From positions 1 through 64,000 of the forward strand of contig CAZSDK010000007.1 of the NCBI GenBank assembly GCA_964605655.1: a DNA stretch of 64,000 nt, written 5' to 3'. Numbering within the stretch: the first letter of the stretch is position 1; each line of letters opens with the position of its first letter. The DNA is from JAKLIX01 sp964605655. Lineage in GTDB: Bacteria > Bacteroidota > Bacteroidia > Bacteroidales > CAIXZF01. Shown piece after piece: positions 1-7,704 of this stretch. The notes below the pieces were generated by a model. The model saw only the letters and a list, made by a program, of their open reading frames with translations, searched no databases and was not told where the DNA came from. The position numbers and the translations under genes are program-made.

Positions 1-147
1 GGACCCATCCTCAATGGCATGGACAAGTCGGTGCACGTCCTTCAGCTGGGCAGCAGTGTTTCGGAAATCGTAAACATGGTGACCATCGCCGTACTTGATG
101 CCCAATGTGTTGAAGGGCGGAAGAAGCCGGACAGCAAATGCCGGTAA
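1..147 (+). CDS. maeB: NADP-dependent malic enzyme, C-terminal end (partial)
   Basis: Only the last 48 residues lie in the window. They contain a GPIL segment, a VHVLQLG segment and an IVNM-x5-AVLDAQ segment, which resemble the C-terminal phosphotransacetylase-like domain of the large MaeB-type malic enzymes (oxidative decarboxylation of malate to pyruvate). A stand-alone phosphate acetyl- or butyryltransferase has the same fold and cannot be excluded from this fragment. Malate dehydrogenase directly downstream fits the malic enzyme reading. The tail after the domain is Lys/Arg rich. Confidence 0.6.
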   Translation, partial: GPILNGMDKSVHVLQLGSSVSEIVNMVTIAVLDAQCVEGRKKPDSKCR

Positions 148-195
148 TCAGAAAAATTTTTCAAAATTAATAATCCAAATATGTTAACTTTTTAA

Positions 196-203
196 TATAT
201 TTG
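196..203 (+). promoter_or_regulatory. possible -7 element for mdh
   Basis: TATATTTG matches the Bacteroidota -7 consensus TAnnTTTG and lies 42 bases before the mdh ATG in an AT-rich gap. There is no TTG at the expected -33 position, so the call rests on one box. Confidence 0.35.
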
Positions 204-245
204 GTGCCGATTTTGAAAATTCTGATTAACACCAATTGCTTTATT

Positions 246-1190
246 ATGAAAAAAATCACTGTGATAGGTGCCGGTAATGTTGGCGCTACCGTTGCCAATG
301 TTATTGCTCACAAAGACCTGGCGCGCGAAGTCGTGCTGGTCGACATCAAAGAAGGAGTAGCTGAAGGAAAAGCTCTCGACATCTGGCAGACCTCCTCTAT
401 CAACAATTTTAACACCCGGGTGATCGGAGTCACCAATGATTATCTGAAAACGAAGGGTTCCGGTGTGGTGGTCATCACTTCCGGCCTGCCGCGTAAACCG
501 GGTATGTCGAGGGATGACCTGATCTCGACGAACGCAAAGATCGTGAAAGAGGTCACCGAGAAAGTGATTAAATATTCTCCAGAGGCCATTGTCATAGTGG
601 TTTCCAATCCTCTCGATGTGATGACCTATTGTGCTTACCTGGCTGCCCGGAAAGATTCCAGGAAAGTATTCGGGATGGCAGGGATCCTCGATACGGGAAG
701 ATACCGTGCTTTTGTGGCCGATGCCCTGAAGGTATCTCCGAAAGACATCCACGCCATGCTGCTGGGCAGTCACGGCGACAGCATGGTACCCCTGCCCAGG
801 TACACCTCTGTCGGTGGTATTCCCATCACCGAGTTACTGAACAAGGATGAGATCGACAAGATCGTGGAGAGGACCCGCAAAGGCGGCGGAGAATTGGTGA
901 GCCTGATGGGTACTTCTGCATGGTATGCACCCGGAGCCGCTGCCGCCCAGATGGTGGAAGCCATCGTGGATGACCAGCACCGCATCTTCCCCTGTGCCAC
1001 CCTGCTAAACAGCGAATATGGCCTGAAAGATGTGTACCTGGGTGTTCCTGTCCGTTTAGGTGCCGAAGGCATTGAAGAGATCATCGAACTCAAGCTCAAT
1101 AAGGATGAGATGAAAATGTTGAAGGACTCTGCTGATTCCGTAAAGGTTACGATGAAGGTCCTTGACAATATGAAATTATTCGAAGACTGA
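246..1190 (+). CDS. mdh: Malate dehydrogenase (NAD-dependent)
   Basis: This 314-residue protein interconverts malate and oxaloacetate in the TCA cycle. It begins with the Rossmann motif GAGNVGATVA, has the substrate-specificity loop LPRKPGMSR (the Arg pattern of malate rather than lactate dehydrogenases) and the catalytic His in LLGSHGDSMVPL. Length and motifs fit the LDH-like MDH group found in Bacteroidota. I chose the ATG at 246 because the Rossmann strand starts four residues later; the upstream TTG at 201 would add an unrelated leader. Its stop overlaps the start of the sirtuin gene by one base, suggesting co-translation. Confidence 0.95.
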   Translation: MKKITVIGAGNVGATVANVIAHKDLAREVVLVDIKEGVAEGKALDIWQTSSINNFNTRVIGVTNDYLKTKGSGVVVITSGLPRKPGMSRDDLISTNAKIVKEVTEKVIKYSPEAIVIVVSNPLDVMTYCAYLAARKDSRKVFGMAGILDTGRYRAFVADALKVSPKDIHAMLLGSHGDSMVPLPRYTSVGGIPITELLNKDEIDKIVERTRKGGGELVSLMGTSAWYAPGAAAAQMVEAIVDDQHRIFPCATLLNSEYGLKDVYLGVPVRLGAEGIEEIIELKLNKDEMKMLKDSADSVKVTMKVLDNMKLFED

Positions 1191-1885
1191 TGCAAAAGGT
1201 GGTGGTTCTTACCGGCGCCGGCATCAGTGCGGAGAGTGGTATCAGCACTTTTCGCGGCAACGACGGCCTGTGGGAGAATCACCGCATCGAAGATGTGGCC
1301 ACTCCCGAAGCATGGGAGCGTGACCAGGAGCTTGTACTAAGGTTTTATAATGAACGACGTCGGCAACTGCTCCAGGTTGAACCCAATGCGGCTCATCTGG
1401 CCCTGGCACGGCTGGAACAGAAATACGATGTACAGATCGTCACCCAGAATGTGGATGACCTCCATGAACGGGGTGGTTCCAGTAAAGTGCTACACCTCCA
1501 TGGAGAGCTGAAAAAGGCCCGCAGTACTATAGATCCGACACTTGTCTATGGTATAGAAGGCTGGGAACTCAGCACAGGCATGTCCTGTGAGAAGGGTTCC
1601 CAGCTTCGTCCTCATATTGTATGGTTCGGTGAAGCCGTGCCAAACATCATGATCGCGGCCAATATGTGCTCGGAAGCCGACCTTTTACTGGTGATCGGCA
1701 CTTCAATGGTGGTGTATCCCGCAGCCGGCCTCATCGACTATGTCAGGCACCAGGTCCCGAAATACCTCATCGATCCCAATGCTGCACCATTGAAGTGGAT
1801 CCATAACCTGGAAGTGATCAGAGAAAAGGCAGGGACCGCCGTACCCATACTGGTCGATACCCTGCTCAGAAATGCACAGGATTAA
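1190..1885 (+). CDS. cobB: Sir2-family NAD-dependent protein deacylase, zinc-less type
   Basis: The 231-residue protein has the sirtuin NAD site GAGISAESGISTFR (residues 9-22), TQNVD (85-89) and the catalytic His104 in HLHGEL. Tyr53 and Arg56 form the YxxR pattern that in CobB/SIRT5-like enzymes binds acidic acyl groups, so succinyl- or malonyl-lysine removal is plausible. The zinc-ribbon Cys pairs are missing: the segment between the catalytic His and the RPHIVWFGE motif has a single Cys (133). Such zinc-less sirtuins are known in Bacteroidota. It overlaps mdh by one base and its stop codon overlaps the stop of the convergent thioredoxin gene. The gene symbol follows family usage. Confidence 0.88.
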   Translation: MQKVVVLTGAGISAESGISTFRGNDGLWENHRIEDVATPEAWERDQELVLRFYNERRRQLLQVEPNAAHLALARLEQKYDVQIVTQNVDDLHERGGSSKVLHLHGELKKARSTIDPTLVYGIEGWELSTGMSCEKGSQLRPHIVWFGEAVPNIMIAANMCSEADLLLVIGTSMVVYPAAGLIDYVRHQVPKYLIDPNAAPLKWIHNLEVIREKAGTAVPILVDTLLRNAQD

Positions 1886-3282
1886 TTCCCGGTCAGCTGT
1901 TTTAATGCCTCAGTGAGGTCCATGTAAGTGATGGGCTTGGCTTTGATCTTTCGGTTCCGGTCCAGCAGGAACATGGTGGGCGTGGCGTAGATGTTATAGT
2001 CCTTCATCACTTTTCCATTCCATCCCTGTCCTTCACAGGTGTTGATCCATGGGAAAGTATTGTTCGCCAGGTGTTTCTTCCAGTCAACCAGGCTGGTATC
2101 GAGAGAGATCGTGACCACGTTGAGCTTCATCTCTTTGAACTTCGGGGCAAGATCAGGCAACCTGGCCATCATTTGCTGGCAATGCGGGCACCAGCTGGCC
2201 CAAAAGACGAGCAGATAATAATCGGCCTCCATGGAACTGACCTTTATCTCCTTATTGTCAGCATCATGAACAACAAACTCAGGAGCGGTCTTACCCACAG
2301 CGAGTTGTTCATAAGCTTTCAACCTCCTGGCCAGTTCATCTTTATGACCTCCCTCATCACAGGCCAGGTCAGAAAGATACTTTTCATAAAGATGGGTAAG
2401 GACCTGTTCCATTTTATACTTCTCAAAGCCACCGACGAGGTAAGAAAGCAAAAACTCAAAGACGGTGCGGTCATCCTCCACGGTTTTCATGACCACATCA
2501 ATGCCTTTGATAAACGCCTGCTCAGCCTCTGACTGGTTCATCTGGGGTCCGGCATACAGCGAAAGATAATCGATCAGTTTGGATGTCAGAAGGTTGGTCC
2601 TGATCAGGCAGGAGTCTTTCAAGGTAAAACGATCGTAATAGTGTTCCAGGAGTTGCTCCTTCCTGTCCTGCTCATTCAGGGTCCAGTCCAGATCAGGTTC
2701 CTGATAAAGCTTCAGAATTCTTGAAACAAACATAGACTGATGGTTACTGATCAGGTTCTTCAGTAACTGGTTTCTTTCCCTGAGCAAGTCGTCATAATGT
2801 TCTTTGGCATTTTTATAGAAGGCATCCTTTTCAGGGTATTCAGAACCTACGACCTGGAGAACATTCAATTTTCTATTGAAGTCTGCCTCTTTGGTCAGAA
2901 AATCATAGAAAATCTCATTTTCTTTTGATTTCTTTACCGCAGGAGCCTTATCACCCTTATTGATATCCATCTCGATATCAACATCTTCCTTATTATATAT
3001 GAACTCCAGGAAATGCTGGCGGTCGGTGAAAACCCGGTAGATGCCCGTGGGCCTTTTTTGAGAAAACAGGAAAGAGATCTCTCCTGATTTCCGGGTCACA
3101 CCGGAATCGATCAAGGCCATCTTTTCACCATAATAAGATGCAAGGAACACTTTTAAATCAGGCGTCTTCAGGTTGAAATCCGCCGTAAAAGGCTGTGCCT
3201 GAACAGGTATGCTGGCCATACCGCAGAGCAGTAATATCATGATCCGGAATACCGGCAACAGCATCTTCTTTTCCAACAGCAT
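1882..3282 (-). CDS. TlpA-like thioredoxin-domain protein (periplasmic)
   Basis: This 466-residue protein has a signal peptide (KK then a Leu/Ile-rich core ending VQA before Gln). It continues with a beta-rich N-terminal domain of the DUF4369 kind, a helical middle of about 200 residues and a C-terminal TlpA/ResA-type thioredoxin domain with WCPHC (Cys365, Cys368) and the cis-Pro motif ATPT (Pro435). Such Bacteroidota proteins are periplasmic thiol-disulfide reductases; the substrate is unknown. The first ATG (3282) lies 13 bases after the glyA stop, so the two may be co-transcribed; a TTG at 3306 would overlap glyA and lengthen the n-region. A role in cytochrome c maturation is possible, as ccm genes lie elsewhere in the window, but nothing links them directly. 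Confidence 0.85.
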   Translation of the reverse strand: MLLEKKMLLPVFRIMILLLCGMASIPVQAQPFTADFNLKTPDLKVFLASYYGEKMALIDSGVTRKSGEISFLFSQKRPTGIYRVFTDRQHFLEFIYNKEDVDIEMDINKGDKAPAVKKSKENEIFYDFLTKEADFNRKLNVLQVVGSEYPEKDAFYKNAKEHYDDLLRERNQLLKNLISNHQSMFVSRILKLYQEPDLDWTLNEQDRKEQLLEHYYDRFTLKDSCLIRTNLLTSKLIDYLSLYAGPQMNQSEAEQAFIKGIDVVMKTVEDDRTVFEFLLSYLVGGFEKYKMEQVLTHLYEKYLSDLACDEGGHKDELARRLKAYEQLAVGKTAPEFVVHDADNKEIKVSSMEADYYLLVFWASWCPHCQQMMARLPDLAPKFKEMKLNVVTISLDTSLVDWKKHLANNTFPWINTCEGQGWNGKVMKDYNIYATPTMFLLDRNRKIKAKPITYMDLTEALKQLTGN

Positions 3283-3295
3283 GTAAACCGGGAGA

Positions 3296-4576
3296 TCAGT
3301 ATGCAAACAGGGGAAACTCAGCCATGAGTTCGTTCACTTTTTTCCTCACTCCGTCAATGACCTCATCTTTTTCGATGTTAGCGATGACTTCGTCGATGAG
3401 GTGTACGATGGGTCCCATGTGTTGTTCCTTCAATCCGCGGGTGGTGATGGCGGGTGTGCCGACCCTGATGCCTGAGGTAAGGAAAGGGGAACGGCTGTCG
3501 AAAGGCACCATGTTCTTGTTAACAGTGATATCTGCCCTGACGAGGGTATTCTCCACCATTTTCCCTGTAATTTCGGGGAATTTGGATCTGAGGTCAATGA
3601 GCATCAGGTGGTTATCCGTACCTCCGCTGATCACATGATACCCCAGGCTGGTGAACACTTCGGCCATGACCGTAGCGTTTTTCTTTACCTGGATCACATA
3701 TTCTTTAAAGTCGTCGGAGAGTGCTTCACCAAAGGCCACTGCTTTGGACGCGATCACATGCTCCAGGGGTCCTCCCTGTATACCCGGGAATACTGCGGAA
3801 TCGAGCAATGCCGACATCTTCTTTATCTCTCCCTTGGGTGTTTTCAATCCCCAGGGATTTTCGAAATCCTTTCCCATGAGAATCATACCCCCTCTGGGTC
3901 CTCTCAGGGTTTTATGGGTAGTGGTGGTGACCACATGACAATATTTGATGGGATCGTTCAGTAATCCTTTGGCTATCAGTCCTGCGGGATGGGCAATGTC
4001 GGCCAGCAGGATGGCATTCACCTGGTCGGCAATAGCCCTCATTTTTGCATAATCCCAGTCGCGGCTGTAGGCAGAGGCCCCGGCTAAAATGAGTTTGGGT
4101 CTTTCTCGTAAAGCGATCTCCTCCATTTTTTCATAGTTGACCCTTCCTGTTTCCGGTTCAACACCGTATGCAACAGGTCTGTACAGAATACCTGAAGAGT
4201 TGACCGGTGATCCGTGGGAGAGGTGTCCGCCATGGGCCAGGTCGAGTCCGAGAAAGGTGTCACCAGGTTTCAGGACGGTCATCAGCACGGCCATGTTAGC
4301 CTGTGCTCCGGAATGTGGCTGGACATTGGCCCAGACCGCACCGAAAAGTTCTTTTGCACGGTCAATGGCGAGCTGTTCTGTTTGGTCAACTACCTGGCAA
4401 CCACCATAATACCTTTTTCCCGGATATCCTTCTGCATATTTATTGGTCATGACGGACCCCATTGCTTCCAGGACCTGTTCGCTGACAAAATTTTCGGAGG
4501 CAATTAATTCGATGCCATGCATCTGCCTTTCTTTTTCCTTGGTAATCAATTGAAAAACCTGTTCATCTCTCTTCAT
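3296..4576 (-). CDS. glyA: Serine hydroxymethyltransferase
   Basis: PLP enzyme of 426 residues that converts serine and tetrahydrofolate to glycine and 5,10-methylene-THF. Visible motifs are HGGHLSHG (about 115-122), the D-x-AH strand (LADIAHPAGL) and the Schiff-base Lys222 in TTTTHKTLRGPRGG. Full length for the family with no disruptions. The start ATG is preceded, on the minus strand, by a good -7 box at 4604-4611. The thioredoxin-like gene follows 13 bases downstream. Confidence 0.97.
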   Translation of the reverse strand: MKRDEQVFQLITKEKERQMHGIELIASENFVSEQVLEAMGSVMTNKYAEGYPGKRYYGGCQVVDQTEQLAIDRAKELFGAVWANVQPHSGAQANMAVLMTVLKPGDTFLGLDLAHGGHLSHGSPVNSSGILYRPVAYGVEPETGRVNYEKMEEIALRERPKLILAGASAYSRDWDYAKMRAIADQVNAILLADIAHPAGLIAKGLLNDPIKYCHVVTTTTHKTLRGPRGGMILMGKDFENPWGLKTPKGEIKKMSALLDSAVFPGIQGGPLEHVIASKAVAFGEALSDDFKEYVIQVKKNATVMAEVFTSLGYHVISGGTDNHLMLIDLRSKFPEITGKMVENTLVRADITVNKNMVPFDSRSPFLTSGIRVGTPAITTRGLKEQHMGPIVHLIDEVIANIEKDEVIDGVRKKVNELMAEFPLFAY

Positions 4577-4603
4577 TGTAACTCAGTTTTGAAAATAGTG
4601 GTG

Positions 4604-4611
4604 CAAAGGTA
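4604..4611 (-). promoter_or_regulatory. possible -7 element for glyA
   Basis: On the minus strand the bases read TACCTTTG, a match to TAnnTTTG, 27 bases upstream of the glyA ATG. No clear TTG is seen at -33. Confidence 0.4.
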
Positions 4612-4678
4612 GAAATTATTTGTAGAGGGCTTGTGAAGAAAGTAATTTTGTCGGCCACTGTATACCTTAGTTTTACTT

Positions 4679-5926
4679 ATGATCCCATACGAAAAGTTCA
4701 CCCTGCCGAACGGTTTGAAGGTGATGATTCACCAGGATAAATCCACGCCCATTGTAGCGATGAACATCCTCTACCATGTAGGGGCAAAGGATGAAGACCC
4801 GGAACGGACTGGTTTTGCCCATCTTTTTGAACATCTGATGTTTGAAGGCTCGGTCAACATTCCGGTGTATGATGAGCCGCTCGAGAAGGCAGGCGGGCAA
4901 AACAATGCTTTTACCAACAACGACTTCACGAACTACTACCTGAGCATTCCAAAGCCAAACCTGGAGACAGCTTTCTGGCTGGAATCCGACCGTATGCTGG
5001 GCCTTGACCTGAGTGAAGAAAAGGTCCGGATCCAGAAACAGGTGGTCATGGAGGAATACAAACAACGATACCTGAACCAGCCTTACGGAGATTTGTGGCT
5101 GCTTCTCAGGCCGCTGGCTTTTAAAGTACATCCTTACCGCTGGCCGACGATCGGGATGGACCTGGAGCATATCAGGAACGCGAAGCATCCGGATGTCCTC
5201 CAATTCTTCGACACGCATTATGCCCCGGGTAATGCCATTCTCACGCTGGCAGGGGATGTTGATCCTGATCAGGTTTATCATCTTGCAGAAAAGTGGTTCG
5301 GCCCCATTCAACGTCCTTATCTTTACCGCAGGAGTCTCACCCCTGAACCTCCCCAGACAGAGAAGAGAGAGGAGTGGGCAAGGCGGGATGTCCCTCTCGA
5401 CGGTATCTATAAATGTTTTCATACTTACAAGCGGTATCATGAGGATTATGCAGTGACTGAGGTCATTGCAGATCTGTTCAGCCAGGGTGATTCCAGTATT
5501 CTCTATCAGGAGCTGGTTAAAAAGAAACAAATATTCGCGGATGTCAATGCTTTCGTGACCGGAGAAATGGAAAACGGGCTCATGATCTTCGGAGGCAGGG
5601 TAAACCAGGGAGTCTCACCCGAGGAAGCCGACCGTCTGTTAACAGAGCAGATCGAGCGCCTGGCTTCAGAATTGGTTGATGACCCTTCATTGGAAAAAGT
5701 GAGGAACCAGATGGTGACCACCTTATCTTTCTCAGAATTGAAAGCCCTTGAAAAAGCGATGAACCTCGCTTTCTACGAGTGCCTTGGTGACGCCGCACTT
5801 TGGGAGAGAGAAACCTGCTGTTATCTCAACACCAGCAAAGAGAAAATAAGAGAGGTCTGTCAGAAATTCCTGACCGGAAGCAACTCTTCCACTCTTTACT
5901 ACATCTGTGATCATACTAAAACCTGA
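4679..5926 (+). CDS. M16 zinc peptidase, catalytic subunit
   Basis: A 415-residue pitrilysin/MPP-type peptidase. The inverted zinc motif HxxEH is intact (His48-LFE-His52), and a third ligand Glu is available at about 125-126 in QVVMEEYKQR. No signal peptide is apparent, so the location is cytosolic unless exported another way. Two-gene M16B enzymes pair a catalytic subunit like this one with a subunit that has lost zinc ligands but keeps the C-terminal Arg/Tyr pair. The likely partner is the gene at 7705, separated from this one by the sigma factor and its partner. Substrates cannot be read from sequence. Confidence 0.9.
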   Translation: MIPYEKFTLPNGLKVMIHQDKSTPIVAMNILYHVGAKDEDPERTGFAHLFEHLMFEGSVNIPVYDEPLEKAGGQNNAFTNNDFTNYYLSIPKPNLETAFWLESDRMLGLDLSEEKVRIQKQVVMEEYKQRYLNQPYGDLWLLLRPLAFKVHPYRWPTIGMDLEHIRNAKHPDVLQFFDTHYAPGNAILTLAGDVDPDQVYHLAEKWFGPIQRPYLYRRSLTPEPPQTEKREEWARRDVPLDGIYKCFHTYKRYHEDYAVTEVIADLFSQGDSSILYQELVKKKQIFADVNAFVTGEMENGLMIFGGRVNQGVSPEEADRLLTEQIERLASELVDDPSLEKVRNQMVTTLSFSELKALEKAMNLAFYECLGDAALWERETCCYLNTSKEKIREVCQKFLTGSNSSTLYYICDHTKT

Positions 5927-6026
5927 TAATACCTGCGTTATCTGTTTGAAAAAATTAATTCACAAGGCATACACTTCGGACAACCATTGGAAATCCGCTT
6001 GTGTCTTGACAAGGTACTAGGAACTG

Positions 6027-6587
6027 ATGATCTCAGAGGCAGAACTAATAAAAGGGTGTCTTGAAGGCAACAAAGAGATCCAGAAAATGCTGTACCAGAG
6101 ATATGCTTCAACGATGCTTGGAGTATGTTTCCGGTATTTTAATGACCGGGATGAAGCAGAGGATGCTTTACAGGAAGGCTTTATTAAAGTCTTCACCAAC
6201 CTGGGGTCATTTCGCAATGAAGGATCACTGGAAGGCTGGATCAGAAGGATCATTGTTAACACTTCGCTTAATATGATCCGTAACCATTTGAAATTTCAGT
6301 TCCATACAGATATTGATGAAGCAGACTATCTTATAAAAGATGATGCTGATGTAATAAGTGATCTGACAAGGGAAGAGATGCTCAGGATGCTGAGAGAACT
6401 TCCCCCGGGATATAAGCTGGTTTTCAACCTGTATGAGATCGAAGGATACAGCCATAAAGAAATTGCCGATATGATGGGCATATCCGTGAGCACCTCAAAA
6501 ACTCAGCTGCTGAAAGCCAGAAAATGGTTACAAAAAAGATTGTTCCTGATGAACAAGGAAAAAATATCGGCCTTACGCAACGAATGA
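6027..6587 (+). CDS. ECF-type RNA polymerase sigma-70 factor
   Basis: The 186-residue protein has only sigma regions 2 and 4. Region 2 includes the core-binding segment NDRDEAEDALQEGFIKVF (about 38-56) followed by a Trp/Arg-rich -10 recognition helix (GWIRRIIVNTSLNMIRN). Region 4 includes LPPGYKLVFNLYEIEGYSHKEIA and a helix-turn-helix ending in KARKWLQKRL. It therefore belongs to the ECF group, which in Bacteroidota is usually held by a membrane-bound partner encoded next door. The downstream gene overlaps it by four bases (ATGA), so the two are very likely translated together. No promoter consensus is evident in the 100-base upstream gap. Confidence 0.93.
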   Translation: MISEAELIKGCLEGNKEIQKMLYQRYASTMLGVCFRYFNDRDEAEDALQEGFIKVFTNLGSFRNEGSLEGWIRRIIVNTSLNMIRNHLKFQFHTDIDEADYLIKDDADVISDLTREEMLRMLRELPPGYKLVFNLYEIEGYSHKEIADMMGISVSTSKTQLLKARKWLQKRLFLMNKEKISALRNE

Positions 6588-7696
6588 ACATGGAAAACGA
6601 ACGCAGTCCTTTAGGAGAACTCTTCCGGAAATCGTTTGATGATTTTCAACCGGAACCTTCACCGGCAGTTTGGGAGAAGATCAGTTCCCACCCCAAACTG
6701 AACATACCTGCAAAAAAATCATCCTGGTCTACAGCCAGGTATGTTTACTTATCAGGAGTGACGCTGGTAGTGATTGTTGGCACTTATTTCATTTTCCAGC
6801 AATTCAGGCCTCATGAACAGCCCCGGCCCCAAAATCCGACCAGCGCCGTTCAGCCAGATGCTAAAACTGTTGGAGCCCTTCCTGAGATTATCTCCCAGCC
6901 GAAACCCATCAATCCGGTCCAACAGTCTCATAATCAGCAAGAAAATGCTGTTCAGGCTTCATCAAAACCTGAGCTCGAAGGGGCCAAGTCCAAAAACAAC
7001 CCATCAATCGCGATGACCCAGCAGAGCAGGGAAAATGCAGGCAACATTCCCGGAGCCATTACCCAGAATGCAAAGATGGCCGGGGAGAACAGCAGCAAAC
7101 CAGCCGGCAACCCTGTGGCCCAGGTGAAAAACAATCCCTCCTCCAACAACAAGCCCGTACCGACAGCTTCCGGTCATTCCGGGGTTATCCCTGACAACAA
7201 ACCCATTGGCAATGTGGAAACTATTGAAAACCAGAAGATCTGTCGCGGAGAAGCGGTTACCCTCTGGGCCTCGGGTGGAACGACTTATGAGTGGAGTACG
7301 GGTGAAACGACCAGTAACATCACCGTTAACCCTTCCAATACTACGACTTATTACCTGACCATCACTGATCATACCGGCCAGCCTTCGGAAAGTTCCGTCC
7401 TGGTAGAGGTATTTGAATGCAAGTCGATTTATATTCCCAATGCCTTCAATCCATACAGCGATGTAAACAGCAACTCCAGGTTCAGGGCTTACGGGACCGA
7501 CATCAGCCAGTTCACGATGAGGATCTTCAGCCGTTCCGGGCAGATCGTTTACGAAAGCAACGACATCAATGAGGGATGGGACGGGCGCATCAAGGGGAAA
7601 CCTGCAGAAATGGGTGTTTATGTTTACCAGGTCATTTATACGGATGTCGTTGGAAAGAAACAAACAGTAACTGGTCAGCTGACACTGATCAAATAA
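6584..7696 (+). CDS. Membrane-anchored anti-sigma-like protein with T9SS type B sorting domain
   Basis: Parts in order: a cytoplasmic N-terminus of about 50 residues with an ELFRKSFDDF-x4-PSPAVWEKI pattern, which I associate with Bacteroidota proteins encoded after ECF sigma genes. Then one TM helix (about 53-73), a Pro/Asn/Gln/Lys-rich periplasmic linker (74-215) and an Ig-like domain with Cys220 and Cys279 at its ends (216-279). Last comes a gliding-associated/T9SS type B C-terminal domain (280-370; IPNAFNP, FSRSGQIVYES, EGWDG, MGVYVYQV, ending in LIK). I chose the ATG at 6584 because it overlaps the sigma stop; 6590 is possible, and the open frame from 6524 runs inside the sigma gene. Position and topology suggest an anti-sigma factor. 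The sorting signal on an inner-membrane protein is the odd feature. Confidence 0.72.
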   Translation: MNMENERSPLGELFRKSFDDFQPEPSPAVWEKISSHPKLNIPAKKSSWSTARYVYLSGVTLVVIVGTYFIFQQFRPHEQPRPQNPTSAVQPDAKTVGALPEIISQPKPINPVQQSHNQQENAVQASSKPELEGAKSKNNPSIAMTQQSRENAGNIPGAITQNAKMAGENSSKPAGNPVAQVKNNPSSNNKPVPTASGHSGVIPDNKPIGNVETIENQKICRGEAVTLWASGGTTYEWSTGETTSNITVNPSNTTTYYLTITDHTGQPSESSVLVEVFECKSIYIPNAFNPYSDVNSNSRFRAYGTDISQFTMRIFSRSGQIVYESNDINEGWDGRIKGKPAEMGVYVYQVIYTDVVGKKQTVTGQLTLIK

Positions 7697-7704
7697 GGAA
7701 GAAT

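Noticed and set aside
192..773. 193-residue minus-strand open frame
   Set aside because: Shadow of mdh.
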